Positions 35,372 to 42,899 of a stretch of DNA of 42,899 nucleotides are shown here, piece after piece. The position numbers and the translations under genes were made by a program. The stretch spans positions 1 to 42,899 of the forward strand of contig JAAYNG010000030.1 of the NCBI GenBank assembly GCA_012520935.1, read 5' to 3'. This DNA comes from Tissierellia bacterium. GTDB taxonomy: Bacteria > Bacillota > Clostridia > Tissierellales > Peptoniphilaceae. Numbering within the stretch: position 1 is the stretch's first letter; each line of letters begins with the position of its first letter. The notes below the pieces were generated by a model, which had not been told where the DNA came from, ran no database searches, and saw only the letters and a program-made list of their open reading frames with translations.

Positions 35372-36598
35372 TTACTTAATAATTAATTGGTGAAAAACTT
35401 TTTTACCCTTTCTTATAATTAGTTTACCATCTTTAAAATCTTTTTTTGTAATAATTTTATTTATGTCTTCAACAGTTTTATCATCTATAAAGATACCAGC
35501 TTGTTGAACAAGTCTTCTTGCTTCTCCATTTGACTTTGTCAACCCAACTTCTGTTAATAGACTTAAAAGTCCCAATCCTTCTTCTAATCTACTTACTTCA
35601 ATTTCAGTTGAAGGCATATTTTCAGTAGAGCCAGCACCTTGGAATAAAGCTTTGGCTGCTTCTAAAGCCTTATCAGCTTCTTCTTTTCCATGTACATCCT
35701 TTACAACTTCATATGCCAAAATTTCTTTAGCCTTATTTAATTCTTTTCCTTCTAATTTTGCAAGCTCATTAATTTCTTCCATAGGAATCATTGTTAGTCT
35801 TTTTAAATAAGTTATTACATCTCTATCATCCGAATTTCTAAGATATTGGAACAATTCATAACCAGATGTTTTATTTATATCTAACCAGATTGCTCCAGAC
35901 ATAGTTTTGCCCATCTTTACACCCTCTGAATTAGCAAGTAGCTTTAATGTTTGGCAGTATACCTTTTCTTCTTCTTTTTGCCATACAAGTTCTGTTCCAC
36001 CTAACATATTAGCCCATTGGTCTGACCCACCCATTTGTAATTTACAATTATAACGGGTATATAATTCCCAAAAGTCATATGATTGCAGTAACATATAGCC
36101 CATTTCAAAGAATGTTAAACCCTCATTTATTCTATTTTTATAAATATCAAAGGTAAGCATCCTGTTTACATTAAAATGAATTCCAATTTCTCTCATGAAA
36201 TTAACAAAGTTCAAGTTAAGTAACCATTTTTTATTATTATCAACTATTGCCTTACCCTCTGACAGATCAAGAAATCTTGCCATCTGTTCTAAAAACTTTT
36301 CAACATTACCATCTATAAATTCCTCAGACATAAGGCTCCTCATGTCATTTCTACCACTTGGATCACCAATCATTGTTGTTCCACCACCCATTAATACAAG
36401 TGGAATATGTCCATGATTTTGCATGTGTTTCATAGCCATTATAGTAGAATAATGACCTAGAGTTAAACTGTCAGCAGTTGCATCAAATCCTATATAAAAG
36501 ACGATACTTTCCTTTCCAAGTAATTCTTTCAAATCTTCTGGGAAGTTAGCAGTATCCAGAAAACCTCTTTCTTCTAAAACATCATAAACATTTCTCAT
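35372..36598 (-). CDS. tyrS: Tyrosyl-tRNA synthetase
   Basis: Class I aminoacyl-tRNA synthetase of 408 residues. The HIGH-like motif is in SLTLGHYST, the KMSKS-like motif is KMGKTMSG, and GGSDQWAN and an S4-type RNA-binding domain at the C-terminus are present. Under control of a T-box with UAC specifier. GAGGAGG precedes the ATG. Confidence 0.97.
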   Translation of the reverse strand: MRNVYDVLEERGFLDTANFPEDLKELLGKESIVFYIGFDATADSLTLGHYSTIMAMKHMQNHGHIPLVLMGGGTTMIGDPSGRNDMRSLMSEEFIDGNVEKFLEQMARFLDLSEGKAIVDNNKKWLLNLNFVNFMREIGIHFNVNRMLTFDIYKNRINEGLTFFEMGYMLLQSYDFWELYTRYNCKLQMGGSDQWANMLGGTELVWQKEEEKVYCQTLKLLANSEGVKMGKTMSGAIWLDINKTSGYELFQYLRNSDDRDVITYLKRLTMIPMEEINELAKLEGKELNKAKEILAYEVVKDVHGKEEADKALEAAKALFQGAGSTENMPSTEIEVSRLEEGLGLLSLLTEVGLTKSNGEARRLVQQAGIFIDDKTVEDINKIITKKDFKDGKLIIRKGKKVFHQLIIK

Positions 36599-36627
36599 TG
36601 TAAGCCTCCTCTTAATATAATTTAAAT

Positions 36628-36812
36628 AAAAAAAGTCCTCTTCAAAAGGACGAGAGAACCCGTGGTACCACCTTAATTAGACTCTTATTCCGTATCGTGG
36701 AAATATGCCGCCGTTTAGGAAACTCAAGAGCTGTATTTCGCTTTTTTACGAGTTTTCACCATCCACTCGCTCTCTGACAATAAGCTACTTATCTCTGTCA
36801 TAGTTTAATTTT
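36628..36812 (-). promoter_or_regulatory. Tyrosine T-box riboswitch with terminator
   Basis: tRNA-Tyr sensing leader of tyrS, read on the minus strand. Stem I contains AAGTAG on its 5' side, a distal arm with GGATGGTG, and specifier UAC (36735 to 36733, in AAATACAGC) on its 3' side. The core AAGGTGGTACCACGG lies near 36676-36660; its bulge UGGU (36670 to 36667) can pair with ACCA of tRNA-Tyr. The terminator is a 7-bp stem (36635-36651) followed by seven U's. This is a full-length T-box, unlike the glycine one. Confidence 0.92.
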
Positions 36813-36816
36813 TTAT

Positions 36817-36845
36817 ATTATAACATAGGATTATTAAAATGTAAA
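36817..36845 (-). promoter_or_regulatory. Promoter for tyrS
   Basis: Minus-strand TTTACA (36845 to 36840), a 17-base spacer and TATAAT (36822 to 36817) with TGT just before form a good sigma-A promoter. Confidence 0.8.
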
Positions 36846-36987
36846 GGAGAAAATAGGTTAACATTAGTTTATGTGTGTATCACTAATAAAATATATAATT
36901 GCTTTAAAGTTTAATGATTAAACTGTAATAACCTAAGCTTCATGTTTTTTAATTGGTGTCTTATTCTATTAAAATAATAACTTTTTA
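36846..36987. other. AT-rich intergenic stretch between tyrS and the liv operon
   Basis: This 142-base region lies between two divergent promoters. AGGTTA (near 36855) and TAACCT (near 36930) form a loose inverted repeat. No gene, T-box or recognised operator was found. Confidence 0.4.
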
Positions 36988-37016
36988 TTGCTTTATTGTG
37001 ATACAAGTGATATAAT
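36988..37016 (+). promoter_or_regulatory. Promoter for the branched-chain amino acid transporter operon
   Basis: TTGCTT (36988-36993), a 17-base spacer and TATAAT (37011-37016) form a near-consensus promoter about 47 bases before the first gene. Confidence 0.82.
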
Positions 37017-37062
37017 TCTTTCTAATCAATTGATTATCTTTATACAAAAAGGAGGAAAAAGA

Positions 37063-38271
37063 ATGAAGAGATTTTTTGCATTTCTACTAGCACTAGTGAT
37101 GGTATTTTCATTTACTGCTTGTGGAGGACAAACAGGAGAAGAGAGCACAGAACCAGCAGGTGAAACAACAACTGAGGAAACAACTACAGAAGAAACAGCT
37201 GCAGGAACAACAGATGATGTTATTAGAATTGGTGTATTCGAGCCATTAACTGGCCCAAATGCAGCAGGTGGTGTTATGACACTTAATGGAATTGAGCTAG
37301 CAAATAAGGTTAAAGGTGAAGTACTTGGTAAGAAAGTTCAACTTTTTGTTGTTGACAATAAGTCAGATAAGGTTGAAGCAGCAAATGCTGTTGCTAGATT
37401 GATTGACAAAGATAAAGTTGTAGCTATAATTGGTAGCTATGGTTCATCTTTATCAATGGCTGCAGGGGATACTGTAAAGAATGCAAAAGTTCCAACTGTT
37501 GGCTGTTCTCCAACTAACCCACTAGTAACTCTTAATAATGATTACTATTTCAGAGTATGCTTTATAGACCCATTCCAAGGTACTGTAATGGCTAAGTATG
37601 CATCTGAAGAATTAGGAGCAAAGACTGCTGCAATAATTAAAGACGTTCAACAAGACTACTCTGTAGGACTTTCAAATTACTTTGCTAATGCTTTTAAAGA
37701 AATTGCTGGTGATGGAGCTATAGTTGAAGATATTTCTTATAATACAGGTGATACAGACTTTACAGCTCAACTTACACAAGTTAAGTCAAAAAATCCAGAT
37801 GTTATTTTTGCACCTGGTAACTATGGCGAATCAGCTCTACTTATTAAGCAAGCTAGAGATTTAGGAATTACTGCTACATTCTTAGGTGGAGATACTTGGG
37901 AAGCACCTGAATTTATTGAAATTGGTGGTGCAGCAGTTGAAGGAGCATGCTACTCAGCTCACTTCTCAGCAGAAAACCCTGTAAATGACACAAGCAAGAA
38001 GTTTATAGAAGAGTTCCAAGCTGCACATAATAAAGCACCGGATACAATGGCTGCTTGTGGATATGATGCTTATCTAGTAATAATTGATGCAATTGAAAGA
38101 GCAGGAGCTGCAGATTCAGCTTCTATAAGAGATGCGGTTGCAACGACTTCAGGATTCGAAGGTTGTACAGGTTCAATTACATTGGATGAAAATGGAGACG
38201 CTGTAAAACCGGCAGTAATTAATACTGTAAAAGACGGAGCTTTCAAATATTTGTCAACAGTTAATCCATAA
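37063..38271 (+). CDS. Branched-chain amino acid ABC transporter substrate-binding lipoprotein
   Basis: Periplasmic-type binding protein of 402 residues tethered as a lipoprotein. The signal ends in SFTAC (lipid Cys20), then a Thr/Glu-rich linker to about residue 48, then a type I binding fold (IRIGVFEPLTGPNAAGG, AIIGSYGSSLS). It captures leucine, isoleucine, valine or similar amino acids outside the cell. AAAGGAGGAA precedes the ATG at 37063; an earlier ATG at 36988 overlaps the promoter. It is the first gene of five and is followed by a strong hairpin without a T-run. Confidence 0.95.
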   Translation: MKRFFAFLLALVMVFSFTACGGQTGEESTEPAGETTTEETTTEETAAGTTDDVIRIGVFEPLTGPNAAGGVMTLNGIELANKVKGEVLGKKVQLFVVDNKSDKVEAANAVARLIDKDKVVAIIGSYGSSLSMAAGDTVKNAKVPTVGCSPTNPLVTLNNDYYFRVCFIDPFQGTVMAKYASEELGAKTAAIIKDVQQDYSVGLSNYFANAFKEIAGDGAIVEDISYNTGDTDFTAQLTQVKSKNPDVIFAPGNYGESALLIKQARDLGITATFLGGDTWEAPEFIEIGGAAVEGACYSAHFSAENPVNDTSKKFIEEFQAAHNKAPDTMAACGYDAYLVIIDAIERAGAADSASIRDAVATTSGFEGCTGSITLDENGDAVKPAVINTVKDGAFKYLSTVNP

Positions 38272-38284
38272 TCTGAAGAGTAAA

Positions 38285-38307
38285 ACGGGGTGGTTTAACC
38301 ACCCCGT
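38285..38307 (+). repeat. Intercistronic hairpin after the binding-protein gene
   Basis: A 9-bp GC-rich stem (ACGGGGTGG with CCACCCCGT, loop TTTAA) is followed by ATTAATAAGG, not a T-tract. It probably protects the 3' end of the binding-protein mRNA or reduces downstream expression, not a full terminator. Confidence 0.75.
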
Positions 38308-38326
38308 ATTAATAAGGGGTGAAAAA

Positions 38327-39235
38327 ATGACAGGAACATTACTGATACAGAATTTAGTCAACGGAATATCTCTTGGTTCACTCTATGCTTTGATAGCCAT
38401 CGGATATACAATGGTATACGGAATTTTAAGATTAATAAACTTTGCCCATGGTGAAGTATTTATGATTGGTGCATATGCAGCTTTTTATCTATTAACTGCA
38501 AATATTATGCCATGGTGGTTAGCTTTTTTAGTAGGTGCACTTATTACAGGCATACTTGGGGTAGCTATAGAAAAGGCGGCTTATTCACCTTTGAGAAATT
38601 CACCGAGAATAACAGTATTGATATCTGCAATTGGTGTATCTTTTTTATTGCAAAATTTAGGTTTGTTGGTTTTTGGTGCAAGACCAAAGGCTTTTCCGGT
38701 GCCAGAATTTTTACTAAGTCAAATTACAATTAGTAATAATACATTTGGTGATATTAAACTTAGTATGATTTCTATTATTACGCCATTAATTACTTTTGTA
38801 TTATTGGCAATATTAACTTTAATTATTAGTAAAACAAAAACTGGTATTGCTATGAGGGCATTATCAGTTGACTTTGAAACGGCTTCCTTGATGGGCGTTA
38901 ATGTAAATAGGGTAATATCTATGACCTTCTTTATAGGCTCATTTTTAGCAGCTATTGGAGGAATGTTATTTACATCAAGATATCCACAACTAGTTCCGCA
39001 TTTGGGAGCAATGCCCGGAATGAAATGTTTTATTGCGGCTGTCGTAGGAGGGATTGGGAGCTTACCTGGTGCTGTAATTGGTGGCTTTATGCTTGGAATA
39101 CTTGAGATAATGCTTGTTGCAGTGTTTAGCTCATTAACAGGTTGGAGAGATGCGATTTCATTTGTATTATTAATTGTAATATTGTTAGTTAAGCCTAGTG
39201 GGTTAATGGGTGAAAAAACTACGGAGAAGGTATAA
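38327..39235 (+). CDS. livH: Branched-chain amino acid ABC permease LivH
   Basis: Integral membrane permease of 302 residues with about eight hydrophobic helices. Family features are NGISLGSLYALIAIGYTMVYGILRLINFAHGE at the start (only partly quoted here: GSLYALIAIGYTMVYG) and the cytoplasmic EAA-type contact region near FETASLMGVNVN. AAGGGGTG precedes the ATG. It ends one base before livM. Confidence 0.95.
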   Translation: MTGTLLIQNLVNGISLGSLYALIAIGYTMVYGILRLINFAHGEVFMIGAYAAFYLLTANIMPWWLAFLVGALITGILGVAIEKAAYSPLRNSPRITVLISAIGVSFLLQNLGLLVFGARPKAFPVPEFLLSQITISNNTFGDIKLSMISIITPLITFVLLAILTLIISKTKTGIAMRALSVDFETASLMGVNVNRVISMTFFIGSFLAAIGGMLFTSRYPQLVPHLGAMPGMKCFIAAVVGGIGSLPGAVIGGFMLGILEIMLVAVFSSLTGWRDAISFVLLIVILLVKPSGLMGEKTTEKV

Positions 39236-39236
39236 T

Positions 39237-40259
39237 ATGAAGAACAAAAAGAATATTATTAATATAATCATTATTGCTGTAGTCTTAGTATTGTTATTTA
39301 TAATTGATAATAATATTGATGAGTACAGAAGAAAAATTATTAATCTTTGTGGGATATATGTAGTTCTTGCATTAAGTCTTAATCTAATAAATGGAGAAAC
39401 AGGACTCTTCTCTTTAGGACATGCTGGTTTTATGGCTGTAGGTGCTTATGTAGTAGCGATACTAACTCTAACTCCTGAAATGAAGGACATGAACTATTAT
39501 ATGCAACCAATTTTACCTATATTAAAAACAATAAATATGCCTTATTTACCAGCTTTAATAATGGGCGGATTGGTATCAGCCTTTTTTGGTTTATTAATTG
39601 GATTTCCGGTTTTAAGGTTAAATGATGACTACCTAGCTATTGCATCATTGGGCTTTTCAGAAATAATTAGGATAGCATTTATTAATTTAGTACCAATTAC
39701 TAATGGTGCACTTGGACTTAAAGGTATTCCTGTCCATAAGGAACTAATATGGACTTGGGGTTTTGCTATAGCTACAATTATTTTTATGTTTCAGTTAATG
39801 AAGTCAATAACAGGAAAGAGCTTAAATGCAATAAGAGAAGATGAAATTGCTGCTCGAGCAATGGGTGTAAATCTTTTTAGAAAAAAACTGCTTTCATTTA
39901 CAATTAGTGCTTTTTTTGCTGGCATTGGAGGAGGGTTACTTGCTGGAGTTTTGGGTACGATAGACCCTGCTCAATTTAAGTTTGCTTTAACATTTAATAT
40001 TATGCTTATTGTAGTTCTTGGTGGTATGGGTAAGATATGGGGAAATGTTATTGCAGCCGTTGTAGTTACGGTTTTGATGGAATACTTACGCTTCTTAGAC
40101 GAGCCAATGAAAAATTTTTTATTCCAAACAGATGGTTTACCTGGTTTGAGAATGGTAGTATTTTCTTTGCTTCTAATAGTTGTTATTATCTTCAAGAAGG
40201 AAGATTCTAAATTCAGCCTTAGGAAACTAATAGGAGGTAAGAAAAATGCTGAGAGTTGA
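39237..40259 (+). CDS. livM: Branched-chain amino acid ABC permease LivM
   Basis: Second integral membrane permease of 340 residues with about nine hydrophobic helices and conserved LSLNLINGETGLFSLGHAGF and REDEIAARAMGVNLFRKK, the latter being the ATPase contact. Start ATG at 39237, after GGAGAAGG, is preferred to an ATG 27 bases upstream that overlaps livH further. It overlaps livG by 14 bases. Confidence 0.95.
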   Translation: MKNKKNIINIIIIAVVLVLLFIIDNNIDEYRRKIINLCGIYVVLALSLNLINGETGLFSLGHAGFMAVGAYVVAILTLTPEMKDMNYYMQPILPILKTINMPYLPALIMGGLVSAFFGLLIGFPVLRLNDDYLAIASLGFSEIIRIAFINLVPITNGALGLKGIPVHKELIWTWGFAIATIIFMFQLMKSITGKSLNAIREDEIAARAMGVNLFRKKLLSFTISAFFAGIGGGLLAGVLGTIDPAQFKFALTFNIMLIVVLGGMGKIWGNVIAAVVVTVLMEYLRFLDEPMKNFLFQTDGLPGLRMVVFSLLLIVVIIFKKEDSKFSLRKLIGGKKNAES

Positions 40260-41022
40260 TAATGTCACGATGCAATTTGGTGGTGTATTTGCTGTTAAGA
40301 ATGCAAATATAATTATTAATAAGGGTGAGTTAGTTGCCCTGATTGGTCCCAATGGTGCAGGGAAAACAACACTTTTTAATCAAGTAAGTGGAGAATATAC
40401 CCCTACATCAGGTAAAATATTTTTTGATAATGGTAGTGGTGAAAAAGATATTACTGGTATGAGACCAGATCTAATTACAAGAATTGGGATATGTAGAACA
40501 TTTCAAAATATAAGATTATTCAAAAAATTATCAGTGTTTGAAAATGTATTTATTGCAAATAACATTAACTTTAAGTCAAATTTATTTTCTTCTGTTGTTA
40601 GAATGCCAAACTATATTAAAGAAGAAAAAGAAAATATTAAAAAAACCCAGTACTTATTAGAAAAAGTTGGTTTATCAGAATTTAAAGAAGACCGTGCAGA
40701 TTCTCTTCCTTATGGTAAACAAAGAAGGCTTGAGATAGCAAGAGCATTGGCAACTGATCCGGTTTTACTTCTTTTAGATGAACCTGCAGCTGGTATGAAT
40801 CCTCAAGAAACCAATGAACTAATAAATTTTATTCAAGAAATTAAAGATGAATATAAACTGACAATATTTATGATTGAACATCATATGAATGTTGTAATGA
40901 ACATTTCAGATAGAATTTATGTTCTAGACCATGGTGAACTTATAGCTGAAGGAACACCTAAGGAAATTCAATCTAATAGCAAGGTAATAGAGGCTTATCT
41001 GGGGGTGGATGAGGATGCTTGA
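40246..41022 (+). CDS. livG: Branched-chain amino acid ABC ATPase LivG
   Basis: ATP-binding subunit of 258 residues. Walker A GPNGAGKTT, a signature region (SLPYGKQRRLEIARAL, with the usual SGGQ replaced by YGKQ, as is typical of LivG), Walker B LLLLDEPAAG and switch His in IEHHM are visible. It begins inside livM behind AGGAGG and overlaps livF. Confidence 0.95.
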   Translation: MLRVDNVTMQFGGVFAVKNANIIINKGELVALIGPNGAGKTTLFNQVSGEYTPTSGKIFFDNGSGEKDITGMRPDLITRIGICRTFQNIRLFKKLSVFENVFIANNINFKSNLFSSVVRMPNYIKEEKENIKKTQYLLEKVGLSEFKEDRADSLPYGKQRRLEIARALATDPVLLLLDEPAAGMNPQETNELINFIQEIKDEYKLTIFMIEHHMNVVMNISDRIYVLDHGELIAEGTPKEIQSNSKVIEAYLGVDEDA

Positions 41023-41719
41023 AATCAGAAATTTGAAGGTTAATTATGGAGGTATCAAAGCCCTTCAAGGTATAGATATAGATGTACCAGATAACTCAAT
41101 AGTTGCCCTTATAGGTGCAAATGGTGCAGGAAAATCAACAACTTTAAAAGCTATAATGGGCATGGTAAAAAAAGCTGATGGTTCTGTTAAATATAATGGT
41201 GAAGAACTTAAAGATACAAAGACAATGGATGTAATAAAGAAAAGAATTTCACTCTCGCCAGAAGGAAGAAGGATTTTCCCTAATCTAACAGTTTATGAAA
41301 ATCTAATAATTGGGTCTTACACTGTAAAAGATAAGAGTCTTGTTGAAAAAAATATAGAGAGGTCTTATGACCTGTTCCCTATATTAAAGGAGAGGAGTTG
41401 GCAAAAGGCTGGAACATTATCAGGTGGTGAACAACAGATGCTTGCTGTTGCAAGAGCTATGATGGTTGACCCTGAAATCTTAATGTTAGATGAGCCTTCT
41501 TTAGGACTTGCTCCATTGATAGTAAATGATATATTTGATATAATTAAAAAAATCCATTCATTGGGTAATAGTATTCTCTTGGTAGAGCAGAATGCAAAGA
41601 AAGCCTTAGAAGTAGCTGATTATGCTTATGTACTTGAAACAGGTTCAATAGTCTTGCAAGGAGAAGGAAAAGAATTATTGAATGATGACAGGGTAAAAGG
41701 TGCTTATTTAGGTGAATAA
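41015..41719 (+). CDS. livF: Branched-chain amino acid ABC ATPase LivF
   Basis: Second ATP-binding subunit of 234 residues. Walker A GANGAGKST, signature LSGGEQQML, Walker B ILMLDEPSLG, and switch VEQNA are present. Starts at 41015 or 41009 are possible; 41015 gives the better distance from GGTGG. It overlaps livG by 8 bases and ends the operon. Confidence 0.95.
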   Translation: MLEIRNLKVNYGGIKALQGIDIDVPDNSIVALIGANGAGKSTTLKAIMGMVKKADGSVKYNGEELKDTKTMDVIKKRISLSPEGRRIFPNLTVYENLIIGSYTVKDKSLVEKNIERSYDLFPILKERSWQKAGTLSGGEQQMLAVARAMMVDPEILMLDEPSLGLAPLIVNDIFDIIKKIHSLGNSILLVEQNAKKALEVADYAYVLETGSIVLQGEGKELLNDDRVKGAYLGE

Positions 41720-41727
41720 TTTTTATT

Positions 41728-41766
41728 AAAAAATGCAAGGATAGTTTCTATTACTTGCATTTTTTA
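41728..41766 (+). terminator. Terminator of the liv operon
   Basis: An 11-bp stem (AAAAATGCAAG with CTTGCATTTTT) around a 14-base loop ends in T's (41754-41765). Confidence 0.9.
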
Positions 41767-41840
41767 TGGGGGAATTTTTTATGGTTATTGAATCAAAAAT
41801 ATTAAAGATTCCAATAAAGTATATAGTTTTTATAATTTTA

Positions 41841-41849
41841 TGGTATAAT
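41841..41849 (+). promoter_or_regulatory. Extended -10 promoter of the dikinase gene
   Basis: TGGTATAAT is an extended -10 element 23 bases before the start at 41872. No clear -35 box was found. Confidence 0.7.
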
Positions 41850-41871
41850 ATATTCCGATAGGAGGGGTAAA

Positions 41872-42899
41872 ATGTATTCTTATATCAAGAGATTTGATGA
41901 AATTGGTAAAAGTGATATCGAAATTGTTGGTGGTAAGGGGGCAAACTTAGGAGAAATGACAGGATTTGGCCTGCCAGTTCCTCCAGGCTTTTGTGTAGTA
42001 AGCGGAGCATATGTAGAATTTATAAATGTTAATGAGCTTGACGAAGTAATTAAACTATTGATGGAAGGATTGGACGAAGAAGATTCTGATGCTTTACAAA
42101 ATACAAGTGAATCGATAAAAAAGAAGATTATTGAGTCCAGTTTTCCGAAAAAAATGGAAGAAGAAATAGTATCTGCCTATGAAGAATTTTCTAAAAAAAT
42201 TGGATTAAAAAATCCAGAGGTTGCTGTAAGGTCTTCTGCAACGGCTGAAGATTTACCTGAAGCATCCTTTGCAGGTCAACAAGATACTTATTTACACATT
42301 AGTGGGAAAGAAGCTTTACTAGACCATATCAGAAGGTGTTTTGCATCTCTTTGGACTGCTAGAGCAATTTATTATAGAGTAAAACAAGATTTTGACCATT
42401 TCAAAGTTTCTTTGTCAGTAGTTGTTCAAAAGATGATTGATTCAGAGAAGTCAGGTGTAATGTTTACAGCTAATCCTATTAATCATAATGTTGAAGAAAT
42501 TATGATTAATGCTTCTTGGGGTTTGGGGGAAGCTGTTGTTTCTGGAATGGCCAGTCCTGATGAATATATATTTTCAAAAAAAGAAGGAAAAGTTATTGAA
42601 AAACACATAGCTGAAAAAAAAGTTATGGTAGTGAAAAGTAAATCCGGTCAAGGCACTGAAGATTTGAAGGTTAAGGATGTTTTGGGCAAAGAATTTATAA
42701 AAAAACAATGCTTAACTGATGATGAAATCCAAAAATTGGCTGAATTTGGTATGAAAATTGAGAAGGCTTATGGTTCAAACCAAGATATTGAGTGGGCATT
42801 TGACCATGACTTAAAAGACTTGTTTATACTACAATCAAGACCTATTACTACACTTAAGAAGGAGGAAGTTGAAGTGTCAACTGGTAAAAAATTAACTGA
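41872..42899 (+). CDS. PEP synthase-like dikinase, N-terminal part (cut by window end)
   Basis: The first 342 codons of a large enzyme, open to the window end. They are the ATP-grasp domain of the pyruvate,water dikinase/PEP synthase family: GGKGANLGEMTGFGLPVPPGF, VAVRSSATAEDLPEASFAGQ, SGVMFTANP, GLGEAVVSG and LQSRPITTL. The family couples ATP to PEP formation through a phosphohistidine; rifampin phosphotransferase shares this domain and cannot be excluded because the later domains lie outside the window. GGAGGGG precedes the ATG. A PDRP-type regulator is encoded 20 kb upstream. Confidence 0.88.
   Translation, partial: MYSYIKRFDEIGKSDIEIVGGKGANLGEMTGFGLPVPPGFCVVSGAYVEFINVNELDEVIKLLMEGLDEEDSDALQNTSESIKKKIIESSFPKKMEEEIVSAYEEFSKKIGLKNPEVAVRSSATAEDLPEASFAGQQDTYLHISGKEALLDHIRRCFASLWTARAIYYRVKQDFDHFKVSLSVVVQKMIDSEKSGVMFTANPINHNVEEIMINASWGLGEAVVSGMASPDEYIFSKKEGKVIEKHIAEKKVMVVKSKSGQGTEDLKVKDVLGKEFIKKQCLTDDEIQKLAEFGMKIEKAYGSNQDIEWAFDHDLKDLFILQSRPITTLKKEEVEVSTGKKLT

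Noticed and set aside
36988-37062. Longer binding-protein gene starting at 36988
   Set aside because: That start would put the promoter inside the gene and destroy the lipoprotein signal; ATG at 37063 has a strong ribosome site and a clean signal peptide.
38285-38307. Intrinsic terminator after the binding-protein gene
   Set aside because: No T-run follows, and the permease genes downstream have no promoter of their own visible, so it is treated as an intercistronic hairpin.

Overview
The window looks like a chromosomal segment of a low-GC, AT-rich, anaerobic Firmicute. The Clostridia/Tissierellia side is most likely, but this is inferred from gene order and protein style, not from a search. 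Most of it (about 5.6-28.3 kb) is the conserved Gram-positive housekeeping block dnaJ-prmA-rsmE-mtaB-hit-rpsU-nfeD-floA-phoH-pgpH-ybeY-dgk-cdd-era-recO-glyQS-pdrP-dgt-dnaG-rpoD-trmK-nif3. The sporulation genes (yqfC, yqfD) that usually precede phoH in spore-formers are absent, which suggests a non-sporulating lineage. No CRISPR array, insertion sequence, prophage, rRNA or tRNA gene was seen.

Layout. 1-0.5 kb: a minus-strand HesB/IscA-like gene interrupted by one in-frame UGA with a bacterial SECIS-like hairpin directly after it, so very probably a selenoprotein. 0.5-5.5 kb: a PLP aminotransferase facing a minus-strand group (TtcA-like tRNA thiolase, C39-like lipoprotein protease, and an EF-G paralog with altered GTPase motifs). 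5.6-10.4 kb: dnaJ to rpsU. 10.4-12.7 kb: the nfeD-floA membrane-microdomain genes behind a terminator that may be an attenuator. 12.8-18.9 kb: phoH to recO. 19-28.3 kb: glyQS under a very short T-box, then replication, sigma-factor and RNA-modification genes. 28.3-31.2 kb: a two-component system downstream of a ferritin-like DUF2202 exported protein. 31.3-32.7 kb: an SOS-box-controlled Y-family polymerase that appears to start at AUU, with a small partner gene. 32.9-36.8 kb: a BspA-like leucine-rich-repeat surface protein, a PAS-GGDEF diguanylate cyclase, and tyrS with a full T-box. 37-41.7 kb: a five-gene branched-chain amino acid ABC transporter operon. 41.9 kb to the end: the start of a PEP-synthase-like dikinase.

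How it works together. The central block is core information processing: protein folding, ribosome maturation, RNA modification, replication priming and the main sigma factor. The selenoprotein, branched-chain amino acid importer, aminotransferase and dikinase fit an anaerobe that lives on amino acids. Aminoacyl-tRNA synthetase genes are controlled by tRNA-sensing T-boxes whose specifier codons (GGC, UAC) and discriminator-pairing bases (UGGA, UGGU) match Gly and Tyr. The observations most worth checking are the selenoprotein, the ultrashort glyQS T-box, the AUU-started dinB under a LexA box, and the putative attenuator ahead of nfeD-floA.
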